From an uncultured Pseudomonadota bacterium (GTDB lineage Bacteria > Myxococcota_A > UBA796 > GCA-2862545): a stretch of 64,000 nucleotides of DNA. Location of the stretch: contig CAJXTB010000005.1 of assembly GCA_913061235.1 (NCBI GenBank), positions 248,001 through 312,000 of the forward strand, read 5' to 3'. This document shows positions 1 through 10,237 of the stretch, one piece after another. The position numbers were made by a program, and so were the translations under genes. The notes under the pieces were generated by a model. The model searched no databases. It saw only the letters and a program-made list of their open reading frames with translations, and was not told the DNA's origin. The first letter of the stretch is position 1. Each line of letters starts with the position of its first letter.

Positions 1-116
1 ACCTAGCAGCCATGGAGCGCGATCCTGTTGCGGTTGAACGCGCTGTCGCTGACGAACTGGGCTACGCCAAAGAAGGCTCTACGCTCTACCGCTTTGACCC
101 CGTGGACGACGAGTAG
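1..116 (+). CDS. ftsB: FtsB/DivIC-like septum formation initiator, C-terminal fragment
   Basis: Only the last codons of this gene are in the window; the 5' part lies upstream of base 1. The frame ending at the TAG at 114-116 reads ERDPVAVERAVADELGYAKE, then a YRFD motif. This matches the C-terminal pattern of septum formation initiators (D-P-x-x-I-E-x-x-A-R-E-E-L-G-x-x-x-x-G-E-x-x-Y-R), small bitopic division proteins that work with FtsL and FtsQ. The stop lies 10 bases from the convergent stop of the next gene. The call rests on about 30 residues, so it is tentative. Confidence 0.6.
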   Translation, partial: LAAMERDPVAVERAVADELGYAKEGSTLYRFDPVDDE

Positions 117-126
117 CCGTCAGACG

Positions 127-570
127 CTACTGGTCGTCGTCGCTGCCGGCCTCGGTGGCAATCGCGAGCCGCGTAAGTCCAGTGACCCGCGCAGCGTCCA
201 TCACCCGAACGACGTCTCCGTGGGCCACTCCCTGGTCCGCTTTCATGACGACGAGCGTCTCCAGGTCCACCGCCGCTGCGTCTTGGAAGGCAACTTCCAG
301 CTGGGCCAGCGTGGTGGGCTCAGAGCCCAGGTGGAGCTTCGTACTTCCGCAGGCAGCGCCACCACTAGGAACACAGCTCAACCACACATTCAGGTCGTCG
401 TCCGATGCTTCCAAGGTCTGCGCACTGCTTCGCGGCAGGTCGACCTGAATACCGGGCGTTGAGACGAAGGTCGTGGACACCATGAAGAACAGTACGAGCT
501 GGAACACCACATCGATCATGGGTGTGACATCCACAATCGGGTCGGGGCGACGTGGCGAGCCGAACTTCAT
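127..570 (-). CDS. exbD: ExbD/TolR family biopolymer transport protein
   Basis: A small bitopic inner-membrane protein that forms a proton-driven stator with ExbB/TolQ. The start is followed by MKFGSPRRP and a single transmembrane helix containing D-V-T-P-M-I-D-V-V-F-Q-L; its second Asp is the protonatable residue of the family. A periplasmic domain of about 110 residues follows, of normal ExbD size. An upstream GTG in frame at 609 would add 13 residues, but the family begins near the chosen ATG. Neither start has a strong Shine-Dalgarno. It lies 160 bp downstream of its ExbB partner on the same strand. No TonB-like gene is visible on this side of the window, so its energised target is unknown. 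Confidence 0.85.
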   Translation of the reverse strand: MKFGSPRRPDPIVDVTPMIDVVFQLVLFFMVSTTFVSTPGIQVDLPRSSAQTLEASDDDLNVWLSCVPSGGAACGSTKLHLGSEPTTLAQLEVAFQDAAAVDLETLVVMKADQGVAHGDVVRVMDAARVTGLTRLAIATEAGSDDDQ

Positions 571-730
571 AGCGCTGGCCAAAGACGATGGTGGAAGGAG
601 TACGGCCACTGATGCGTGCGGGGCGTGCGACAGCTGACGACGGTGTAGCTGGCTATCCAGAGGAAGCCGGGGGGCGAACCGGGCGTGCCAGTGGCATGCA
701 ATCCGACATCAGCGTTGAGGTCCAGCGCTA

Positions 731-1351
731 TCACTGGGCGGTCTCCACATCCTCGCCGACCGTCGCATCGACGAGGTCCAGCGCAATGTCTTCAAGGTCG
801 ACCAACAAGGCGTCAACTCGCGAGAGCAGGTAACGATTTGCAACCACCGCCGGAATGCCCACGGAGAGGCCGGCGAAGGTTGTGATCAGGGCTTCACTGA
901 TGCCGCCAGCCAGACTGCCGACGTCTCCCATTCCCGCTGTCTGGATGATGGCAAACGTCCGAATCATTCCGCCCACTGTTCCGAGTAGACCGAGCAACGG
1001 AGTGATCGACGCAATCGTTCCGATGATTGGGGTCCCACGCTCCAGAAGTGCAGCTTCACGTCGACCGACTTCCTCAAGCCGTTCTTTCAACCCGGCTCGA
1101 CTCAGCTGGCGTGACTCAATCGCCACCATGGCCAAGCGCGTCACCGCGATGTCGCGCGTGAGACACAGGGCTCGTGCTTCATCCCACTGCTCAGAGGCCA
1201 TGCGCGCAATGATGGCTTCCGCCAAACTACGTGGCAGCGTGTGTTGACGACGCAACGACCACAGACGCTCCACGAACACCGCCAGCGCTACAACCGAGCA
1301 CAAGGCAATGGGAATCATCACGGGCCCGCCGGCCATCAGCGTTTCAATCAC
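731..1351 (-). CDS. exbB: MotA/TolQ/ExbB family proton channel
   Basis: The channel partner of the adjacent ExbD. I chose the GTG at 1351 because GAGGAG lies 7 bases upstream and the protein then starts VIETLMAGGPVMIPI, with the first membrane helix right at the N-terminus as in TolQ/ExbB. About 206 residues with three hydrophobic segments: residues 8-28, around 105-130, and around 145-170 with the G-x-x-x-x-L-x-x-T-x-x-G channel pattern (TPLLGLLGTVGGMI). Longer starts would add a non-hydrophobic arginine-rich stretch. It is divergent from the aminopeptidase gene at 1514. The likely role is converting proton motive force into movement of a periplasmic partner. Confidence 0.88.
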   Translation of the reverse strand: MIETLMAGGPVMIPIALCSVVALAVFVERLWSLRRQHTLPRSLAEAIIARMASEQWDEARALCLTRDIAVTRLAMVAIESRQLSRAGLKERLEEVGRREAALLERGTPIIGTIASITPLLGLLGTVGGMIRTFAIIQTAGMGDVGSLAGGISEALITTFAGLSVGIPAVVANRYLLSRVDALLVDLEDIALDLVDATVGEDVETAQ

Positions 1352-1513
1352 GCACCAACTCCTCGAAGTGCGACCGTATCGCATGCACACAGGGAAGGCC
1401 GACGCCAACCCGGAGGTCCACCCCTATACAGTGTCGCGTACGTGCCTATCCGTCACAGCATTTGCTGACGTGCTCGCGCAGACGGTTTCGTAGACACAGG
1501 CTACCCTGCGCCC

Positions 1514-2602
1514 ATGACTCGTAAACGCGTACTCATCGCTGTAGGCATTCTTGCAGGCATTGCCCTGTTGATTGTCCTCTCCGCCATTCCTCGCAGCACA
1601 AAGACTGGGTATGTGGCCCGCCAAGGCTACTATCAGCTAGAGCTTTTGTGGGGCCGGGTTCCCCTCGATCAGACGGGCCAGTACCGCGACGTGACGCCTG
1701 CAGAACAGACGCGATTGGATTGGATCCCAGAGATTCAGGCCTACGCGCGCGAGCTTGAGCTGGAAGCTGACGGCCACTACAACACCATCAACCCCACCTG
1801 GGACCGAACCATCTGGAATGTGTCGGCCAGTGAGCCTCTGGCGTTCAAGACGGTCAGATGGTGGTTCCCTATCGTTGGCCGGGTTCCGTACTTGGGCTTC
1901 TTTAGTGAAGACGACGCAGACCGACGCATGGCGGGGCTGTCGGCACAAGGACTCGACACCTACAAGCGCACCGCAGGCGCCTACTCGACTCTAGGCTGGT
2001 TCAACGACCCGGTTCTGCCCGGAATGCTGAAGTGGAGCGAGTCGAAGCTGTCCAACACCCTGTTTCATGAGCTCGCCCATGTGACGCTCTGGATTCCAGG
2101 CTCGGTGAAGTTCAACGAGAGCTTCGCTAGCTTCGTGGGTGACGTGTCCGCCGAGCGCTACCTCCTAGACAAGTACGGCCCCGACAGCGAAGAAGTGGCC
2201 AGAGAGCGAGACCGCGTTCACGACCGCAGAGAGTTCCGACTCCTGATGACGCAGCTGTACAAAGATCTGGACGCCCTGTACAAAGACGACCAGATTTCGG
2301 ACACGGTGAAGCTAGAGCGCAAAGCATCGCTCATTGACAGCCTACCAAGTCGAGTCTCGGAATCTGACCTTCGCGCCAAAGAACGCTATTTGGCCTATGT
2401 ACAGAAGGAGCCGTGGAACAATGCACGGCTGGGCCAGTTCCGTACCTACAACAAGAGTCCAGAGCACTTTGGGCTACTTCTCGAACAAGTAGACGGCGAC
2501 TTACCACGCTTCTTCGAGCGTATTGACGAGATTACCCGGAACGCCGACGACCCATACGACGCCCTTGCAGCGGCAGTCGGAGCAGAAACGGACGACGGTT
2601 AG
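1514..2602 (+). CDS. Predicted membrane-anchored zinc aminopeptidase (PF10023-type)
   Basis: A 362-residue protein with an N-terminal membrane helix or uncleaved signal (residues 5-25) and a periplasmic metalloprotease domain. The zinc motif HELAH is at residues 185-189, with NESFASFVGD at 201-210 supplying the third ligand region, the layout of the predicted aminopeptidase family. An R-Q-G-Y-Y-Q-L-E-L-L-W-G motif near residue 36 is also typical. Substrate and role are unknown for most members. The gene stands alone between a divergent ExbB gene and the sigma factor gene. Confidence is high for the family and low for any physiological role. Confidence 0.82.
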   Translation: MTRKRVLIAVGILAGIALLIVLSAIPRSTKTGYVARQGYYQLELLWGRVPLDQTGQYRDVTPAEQTRLDWIPEIQAYARELELEADGHYNTINPTWDRTIWNVSASEPLAFKTVRWWFPIVGRVPYLGFFSEDDADRRMAGLSAQGLDTYKRTAGAYSTLGWFNDPVLPGMLKWSESKLSNTLFHELAHVTLWIPGSVKFNESFASFVGDVSAERYLLDKYGPDSEEVARERDRVHDRREFRLLMTQLYKDLDALYKDDQISDTVKLERKASLIDSLPSRVSESDLRAKERYLAYVQKEPWNNARLGQFRTYNKSPEHFGLLLEQVDGDLPRFFERIDEITRNADDPYDALAAAVGAETDDG

Positions 2603-2763
2603 CACCCATCGGACGGACCCGCTCAGTCTTTCGTCAAAATTTTCGGACACTGTTGGGTTGTCGGACGCCGCCGTCGCGGTGTTTGAACATGTAGGCCAAG
2701 TCCATGACGCGCGCTGAACGACCAAACGCCGGCAATACCCACAAACAGCACTCTGAACAGATC

Positions 2764-2780
2764 TGGCACGCCCATTGCAT
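2764..2780 (+). promoter_or_regulatory. Sigma-54 (RpoN) promoter of the sigma-factor gene
   Basis: TGGCAC, five bases (GCCCA), then TTGCAT. This matches the -24/-12 consensus TGGCAC-N5-TTGCW exactly, with 10 bases between the GG and GC dinucleotides. Predicted transcription start is near 2790, 18 bases before the ATG at 2808, which has a GGAGGT ribosome-binding site. The site implies that the downstream sigma-70-type factor is switched on by RpoN and an NtrC-like activator; two such activators are encoded at 19060 and 58597. Confidence 0.8.
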
Positions 2781-2807
2781 TGAACCCCCCAGACGTGGAG
2801 GTCACCA

Positions 2808-3683
2808 ATGGCGCGAATTGCAACGGTTTCGAGGAACAAGGGCTCGGTTGAGCTGGTCAATCAGTACTTGAAAGCCATGGGCTCGTTCCGACTCTTGTCT
2901 TCCCAAGACGAAGTCGAGGTCGCCCGACGCATTGAAGACGGTGGGCCGGACGCCGAGATTGCCCGCGCCGCCCTCATCAACGCCAACCTCCGCTTGGTCG
3001 TCTCCATCGCCAAGCAGTACATCTACCGGGGCATGCCCTTCTCGGACCTCATCCAAGAGGGCAACATTGGCCTGATGAAGGCTGTTGAGAAGTTCGACCA
3101 CACCCGTGGCTTCAAGTTCTCGACCTACGCCTCATGGTGGATTCGCCAGTCCATCATCCGCGCCATCGAGTCGCAGATTCGCACCATCCGAATCCCGATC
3201 TACAAGCTCGAAGTGGTCAACCGCGTCAAGCACGTCCAAAAGCACCTCCACAACAAGCTTGGACGCGACGCCACCCTCGTAGAGATTGCCGCTGACCTTG
3301 AGATCGAAGTCAGCGAGATTGAAGAGCTCTTGAAGCTCATCCGCGAGCCGGTCAGCCTCGACAAGAAGGTCGGCGAAGACAGCGACTCGTGCATCGGCGA
3401 CTTCATTGAAAACCCAGACGCCGAAGACCCCGGTGACGCGGTCGAGAACGCTGCACTGCGTGCGGAGATTGATGAAGTCCTCTGCTCCCTCACCCCGCGT
3501 GAAGAGAAGGTCGTCCGCATGCGCTTTGGCATTGCCGAGCCGTGCCAGTACTCCCTCGAAGAAATCGGTGCTCGCTTTGCGCTGACCCGTGAGCGCATTC
3601 GCCAGATTGAGATCAAGGCGCTTCGCAAACTTCGCCACGCGACCCGCGTTGAAGCTCTACAGTGCTTCGCTCAAGCCAGCTAA
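2808..3683 (+). CDS. RNA polymerase sigma factor, sigma-70 family group 2 (RpoS/SigB-like)
   Basis: A 291-residue sigma factor without the long N-terminal region 1.1 of housekeeping RpoD. Region 1.2 ([11 protein letters not shown]), region 2 ([20 protein letters not shown], then [18 protein letters not shown] and the [10 protein letters not shown] -10-binding helix), region 3 and region 4 ([13 protein letters not shown], then a helix-turn-helix [16 protein letters not shown]) are all visible. It is shorter than E. coli RpoS (330 residues) and resembles the stress or development sigma factors of myxobacteria. A consensus sigma-54 promoter lies immediately upstream. Its stop codon overlaps the stop of the convergent 90-residue gene and starts an 18-bp palindrome. 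Confidence 0.93.
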   Translation: MARIATVSRNKGSVELVNQYLKAMGSFRLLSSQDEVEVARRIEDGGPDAEIARAALINANLRLVVSIAKQYIYRGMPFSDLIQEGNIGLMKAVEKFDHTRGFKFSTYASWWIRQSIIRAIESQIRTIRIPIYKLEVVNRVKHVQKHLHNKLGRDATLVEIAADLEIEVSEIEELLKLIREPVSLDKKVGEDSDSCIGDFIENPDAEDPGDAVENAALRAEIDEVLCSLTPREEKVVRMRFGIAEPCQYSLEEIGARFALTRERIRQIEIKALRKLRHATRVEALQCFAQAS

Positions 3684-3948
3684 TTCCCTAGGGAATTACG
3701 CAGAAGCCCGCGACGGCGTGCCTCAATTTCTGAGGCCGCTTCGCGGGCTTCGCTGTATCCAGTCTGCCACGGCTGAACCGACATCCACTCACGGTGGACG
3801 TCCACCCAAATTGGATTGCTAGGGTCCTGTTCGGCAATGCTCAACGCATAGTCGTGGAGCGCCTGAGCGCGCACCACGTCCCCATGCGGAAGCTGCCAGA
3901 GGCCGATACCGCTGAGCAGTAGCACAGCGGCCCAACCCCAACGCCGAC

Positions 3949-3952
<4 letters not shown>
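3680..3952 (-). CDS. Small hypothetical protein with N-terminal membrane helix
   Basis: A 90-residue protein not recognised as a known family. It has one hydrophobic helix (residues 6-20), then a soluble segment with a [11 protein letters not shown] motif and an Arg/Glu-rich C-terminus. It starts at a GTG that overlaps the gcvP stop (GTGA), so it is probably translated by coupling and is the last gene of the gcvH-gcvP operon. Its 3' end is convergent with the sigma-factor gene, overlapping by 4 bases. Its last 25 codons contain a long double-stem inverted repeat (3703-3751), so part of the coding sequence may be constrained as a terminator or RNA structure. Confidence 0.6.
3681..3698. repeat. 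18-bp perfect palindrome at convergent gene ends
   Basis: TAATTCCCTAGGGAATTA is a perfect palindrome that includes the TAA stop of the sigma factor and the last codons of the convergent 90-residue gene. As RNA it could form a 7-bp stem with a CTAG loop in either direction. It has no T-tract. Confidence 0.6.
3703..3751. terminator. Double-stem hairpin downstream of the sigma-factor gene
   Basis: The outer arms GAAGCCCGCGA (3703-3713) and TCGCGGGCTTC (3741-3751) pair perfectly over 11 bp. Inside them GCCTCA (3720-3725) and TGAGGC (3731-3736) form a 6-bp stem with a 5-base loop. It begins 20 bases after the sigma-factor stop and is a candidate terminator or 3' stabiliser for that transcript. 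There is no clear U-tract, so intrinsic termination is uncertain. It lies entirely within the antisense 90-residue coding sequence. Confidence 0.5.
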
Positions 3953-6779
<2,827 letters not shown>

Positions 6780-6783
<4 letters not shown>

Positions 6784-7160
6784 CCCCCAACCTTGGCGGA
6801 GTACGCCGCAGCATCCATTAGTGGTGCGAACTCAGCGTCGTCTGCAACGCGCAGCTTCATCAGCCAGCCGCCCTCGTAGGGGTCGGTGTTGATAGTCTCT
6901 GCGCCGTCTTCAAGGGCTTCGTTGACGGCAATGACAACGCCGCTGACGGGTGCGAAGACCTCGGCTACTGCCTTGACCGACTCGACTTCGCAGGCGACCT
7001 CGCCCGTGGCAAGCTCAGTGTCTACTTCTGGCAGATCAACGAAGACCAACTCGCCGAGTTCGCTCTGGGCGAAGTCGCTGATGCCGAGAGTGACGGTGTT
7101 CCCGTCGCGTTTGACCCACTCGTCGTGGTCCGTGTATTGGCGGTCGTCGGGGAAGTTCAT
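6780..7160 (-). CDS. gcvH: Glycine cleavage system H protein
   Basis: The lipoylated carrier that shuttles the aminomethyl intermediate between GcvP, GcvT and the L-protein. It is 126 residues from the ATG at 7160, chosen because GGAG lies 6 bases upstream; the ATG at 7172 has no ribosome-binding site. Family features: Y-T-D-H-D-E-W-V near the N-terminus, [18 protein letters not shown], and the lipoylation motif E-S-V-K-A-V-A-E. It is the first gene of gcvH-gcvP-small ORF. The aminomethyltransferase gcvT is not here but 3 kb away with folD. Confidence 0.96.
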
Positions 7161-7298
7161 CGCGCGCTCCATAGGGTTTGCGGAGAGGCTGACAAGCCGC
7201 CTGAGTACCGCTGGCCAGGGCGCGCTATTAACCGGAGCATGCCGGGTCGTCGTGCCGCCAATTGCCGCGCGATCACAGATGACCTCACAAACGAGAAC

Positions 7299-7336
7299 AG
7301 GCCCCGTGCCGCAGACGAATCCGCGACACGAGGCCT
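7299..7336 (-). terminator. Terminator-like hairpin downstream of the peroxiredoxin gene
   Basis: Read on the minus strand, two 17-base arms pair along their whole length (three G-U pairs) around a TTCG tetraloop. The left arm starts AGGCC and the right arm ends GGCCT. It begins 21 bases after the ahpC stop and precedes gcvH. The tail is GTTCTCGTTTG, only moderately T-rich. It probably separates the ahpC transcript from the gcv operon. Confidence 0.65.
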
Positions 7337-7357
7337 GCTCATCAAACCAGGGAAAGC

Positions 7358-7927
7358 CTAGTTGATAGTTGCCTTGACGCCGTCGAGGCTCTCAGCCATG
7401 CCGTCGTTTCCGTCTTCCCAGTTGGCTGGACAGGTGCCGCCATGCTCGCGCACGTACTGGAAGCCCTTGAGGGTGCGCATGACTTCAGCAACGTTACGGC
7501 CGACAGCGAGGTTGTTGACGGTCGCGCTCTGAACAACACCATCGGGGTCAATGATGAAGACGCCGCGAAGAGCCTTGTCGTGGTCGAGCACGTCAAAGTT
7601 GGCAGCAATGCTCTTGTCGAGGTCCGACAGGAGCGGGAAGTCGAGGTCGCCAACACCAGCTTGGCTGCGTGGGGTGCGCATGTAGGCCAAATGGGTGTGC
7701 ACGGAGTCGACGGAACAGCCGATAACTTCGGTGTTCAGAGCCTTGAAGGTGCCGACCGATTCGTTGAAGGCAACGATCTCAGTCGGGCAGACGAAGGTGA
7801 AGTCGAGCGGGTAGAAGAACAACACAACCCACTTGCCAGCGTAGGTATCGTTGGAGATGTTGATGATCTCGCCTTCGTGGGCGGCTTCGCCAGCGAAGCT
7901 GGGCGCGGTCTTGCCGATGATGCTCAT
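7358..7927 (-). CDS. ahpC: 2-Cys peroxiredoxin (AhpC/Prx1 type)
   Basis: A cytoplasmic thiol peroxidase that reduces H2O2 and organic peroxides. It is 189 residues from the ATG at 7927, which has AGAGG six bases upstream. The peroxidatic Cys47 sits in the motif F-T-F-V-C-P-T-E-I and the resolving Cys166 in G-G-T-C-P-A-N-W. Both are present, so this is a typical 2-Cys enzyme, recycled by a thioredoxin- or AhpF-like reductase that is not in this window. It is divergent from htpG with about 190 bp between them; I could not identify a convincing promoter there. A hairpin terminator follows. Confidence 0.95.
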   Translation of the reverse strand: MSIIGKTAPSFAGEAAHEGEIINISNDTYAGKWVVLFFYPLDFTFVCPTEIVAFNESVGTFKALNTEVIGCSVDSVHTHLAYMRTPRSQAGVGDLDFPLLSDLDKSIAANFDVLDHDKALRGVFIIDPDGVVQSATVNNLAVGRNVAEVMRTLKGFQYVREHGGTCPANWEDGNDGMAESLDGVKATIN

Positions 7928-8116
7928 AGGAAACCTCTGCAATGGGGAGTGTGGCTCGTCAAAGCGAACCTTGGAATGGCCGGCTGCATAACGGTCAGGG
8001 CCGCCCTGTCACATGCAGCAGCACATTCTGAGACAGTGGTTGACGTGCTCGGATCCGCGGGCATCTGGGCCTGCGACCGGAGGTACCACACGCCTCCATT
8101 GCATTGGAGAATCGCT

Positions 8117-9991
8117 ATGACTGCACGTGAACTAGGGTTTAAGGCCGAAGTCCAACAGCTACTGGATCTTATGATTCACTCGCTCTACTCGGACCGAGAG
8201 ATCTTCCTGCGCGAGCTGGTGTCCAACGCCGCAGACGCCTTGGACAAGGCTCACTTCATGGGCCTGACCCATGACAACCTCGTGGACATCGTCGGAGATG
8301 CACCGGGTATCCGCATCACATCGGACGAAGAAGCTGGAACCATCACCATCGAAGACGATGGCGTGGGTCTCACCGCTGAAGAAGCCGAAGAGAACCTGGG
8401 CACCATCGCGCACAGCGGCAGCAAAGCGTTCATCGAGAAACTCAAGGCTGGCGAAGGCTCCGACACACCCGACCTCATCGGTCAGTTCGGTGTTGGGTTC
8501 TACGCATCCTTCATGGTTGCCGACCGCGTTGTCGTCGAGTCCCGTTCCGTTCTGCCGGATGCAGAGCCGGTTCGCTGGATCAGCGAAGGCAAAGGTACGT
8601 TTACTGTCGAGGTCGGTGAGCGGACCACGCGCGGCACGTCCATCACGCTGCACATGCGCGACGACGCCACCGATTTCGTCAACCCACACACCCTCAACCA
8701 CATTGTGCGCAAGCACAGCAACTTCCTGCCCTGGCCCATCCTTGTGGACGGCGAGAAGGCAAACACTGGAAAGGCACTGTGGGCCGAGCAACCGAGTCAG
8801 GTCTCGACCGAAGAAACCAACGAGTTCTACAAGACTCTGACCAATGACTTCGAAGAGCCAGCACTCACGGTTCACGTCAGCGTCGACTCGCCGCTTCAGT
8901 ACCACGCACTGTTGTTCATCCCAAACAACCGTCCGTACGACCTGTTCAACCCAGAAGCGACCGTCGGCCCACGCCTGTACGCACGTCGGGTGCTTATCGC
9001 TGAGAACGCCGATGACATGCTGCCCAAGTGGCTACGCTTCGTTCGCGGCGTCGTAGACAGCGAAGACATTCAGCTCAACGTCAGCCGAGAAATGGTCCAG
9101 AAGACCCCGGTCGTCCGCAAGATTCGCGACGCCCTGACCAAACGCATTCTCAAGCAGCTTGGCAAGCTCGCCAAGAAGGACGGCGTTGCTGGAGAAGGCA
9201 CTCCATACGCGGACGTCTGGAACAACTTCGGTGTGGTGCTCAAGGAAGGCTACTACCATGCTTCCTCCAAGGAAAAGGAGCTGCTGCTGCCGCTGCTTCG
9301 CTTCAACACCTTGTCGCACGATGACGACGAAGGCCTGATGTCCCTGGCCCAGTACAAAGAGAACATGTCGGAAGGCCAGGACAACATCTGGTTCATCACC
9401 GCAGAGTCGCGCACAGCGGCCCTCGCCTCGCCGCATCTCGAAGCCCTCAAGGCCAAGGGCTACGACGTCCTGCTACTCACCGACCCCGTCGACGAGTGGC
9501 TCACCAACCTGCTCACCGAGTTTGATGGCACTGAGCTGAAGTCGGTCGCACGTGGCCAGCTAGACCTGGACGAAGACGACGACTCCGCTGAGAAGGCCGA
9601 CCTTGGCGCCTTCACGCCATGGCTCAAGGACCTGATGAGCAACGACGTTGCCGACGTGCGAACCAGCACCCGCCTCACCGACTCAGCCTGTGTCTTGGTC
9701 GACGCGGACGACGGCATCTCGAGCAACATGGAGCGCATCCTGAAGGGTGTGAACCAAGACGTGACCGCCAGTAAGCGTGTCTTGGAGCTCAACGCCAAGC
9801 ACCCGCTCATCCGCGACTTGGTTGCACTGCACGAAGCTGGAAAGAGCGACGTTGCTGAGCCGCTTGCACGCATGCTGTACGACGACGCCATGCTGCTTGA
9901 GGGCGCTGTGAAGGAGCCAGCGGCAGTGGGCCGACGCCTACAAGCGTTGCTCGCGCAGGTTGCATCGAGTGCGCTGAACGCACCGGCGTAG
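8117..9991 (+). CDS. htpG: Molecular chaperone HtpG (bacterial Hsp90)
   Basis: A dimeric ATP-dependent chaperone, 624 residues from the ATG at 8117, where the family N-terminus begins (M-T-A-R-E-L-G-F-K-A-E-V-Q-Q-L-L). GGAG lies nine bases upstream. The GHKL ATPase domain shows the Glu/Asn motif R-E-L-V-S-N-A-A-D-A, the D-D-G-V-G-L-T motif and the lid glycines G-Q-F-G-V-G-F-Y-A-S-F. The middle domain carries the catalytic-loop region (L-N-V-S-R-E-M-V-Q). The C-terminal dimerisation domain is complete. The frame stays open much further upstream, but that part is antisense to ahpC. Confidence 0.97.
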   Translation: MTARELGFKAEVQQLLDLMIHSLYSDREIFLRELVSNAADALDKAHFMGLTHDNLVDIVGDAPGIRITSDEEAGTITIEDDGVGLTAEEAEENLGTIAHSGSKAFIEKLKAGEGSDTPDLIGQFGVGFYASFMVADRVVVESRSVLPDAEPVRWISEGKGTFTVEVGERTTRGTSITLHMRDDATDFVNPHTLNHIVRKHSNFLPWPILVDGEKANTGKALWAEQPSQVSTEETNEFYKTLTNDFEEPALTVHVSVDSPLQYHALLFIPNNRPYDLFNPEATVGPRLYARRVLIAENADDMLPKWLRFVRGVVDSEDIQLNVSREMVQKTPVVRKIRDALTKRILKQLGKLAKKDGVAGEGTPYADVWNNFGVVLKEGYYHASSKEKELLLPLLRFNTLSHDDDEGLMSLAQYKENMSEGQDNIWFITAESRTAALASPHLEALKAKGYDVLLLTDPVDEWLTNLLTEFDGTELKSVARGQLDLDEDDDSAEKADLGAFTPWLKDLMSNDVADVRTSTRLTDSACVLVDADDGISSNMERILKGVNQDVTASKRVLELNAKHPLIRDLVALHEAGKSDVAEPLARMLYDDAMLLEGAVKEPAAVGRRLQALLAQVASSALNAPA

Positions 9992-9999
9992 TGAGCTTC

Positions 10000-10028
10000 G
10001 GTGATTCGTCGCGGTGCGATGAATCACC
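10000..10028 (+). terminator. Stem-loop after htpG
   Basis: GGTGATTC (10000-10007) and GAATCACC (10021-10028) form a perfect 8-bp stem nine bases after the htpG stop, with a 13-base loop. No T-tract follows, so it could be a rho-assisted terminator or a 3'-end stabiliser. Confidence 0.4.
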
Positions 10029-10074
10029 AAAGCCCTCGGCGTTGCGCAGCCATGAATCGTCGTAATCCGGGAGT

Positions 10075-10209
10075 TCAGAGGTCAGACATCAGAGGTCAGA
10101 GCAACCGGCTTGCGCCGGGTGCATTCCGTCCAAGTCGCGCCCCCTCCCAGCACCTTCACGCTGGCGCCGCTGGCGGGGCCCGCTCTGACATCTGTCCTCT
10201 GACGTCTGA
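10075..10209. repeat. Intergenic element A: inverted arrays of 7-bp units around a 79-bp core
   Basis: The left array is four tandem heptads, TCAGAGG, TCAGACA, TCAGAGG and TCAGAGC (10075-10102). The right array is the inverted counterpart, GCTCTGA, CATCTGT, CCTCTGA and CGTCTGA (10182-10209). The 79-bp core holds a short GGC/GCC hairpin and, 19 bases in, CATTCCGTCCAAGTCGC. The same architecture occurs at 15353-15483. It lies between the convergent ends of htpG and gcvT. It resembles no named element I can identify; a REP/MITE-like or terminator function is possible. Confidence 0.7.
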
Positions 10210-10237
10210 CATCCGTCCGCCAAGCTCTTCTTCAGCG

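Noticed and set aside
7442-8116. Long N-terminal extension of the htpG frame
   Set aside because: It is antisense to the real peroxiredoxin gene and has no homology; the Hsp90 N-terminus and ribosome-binding site are at 8117.
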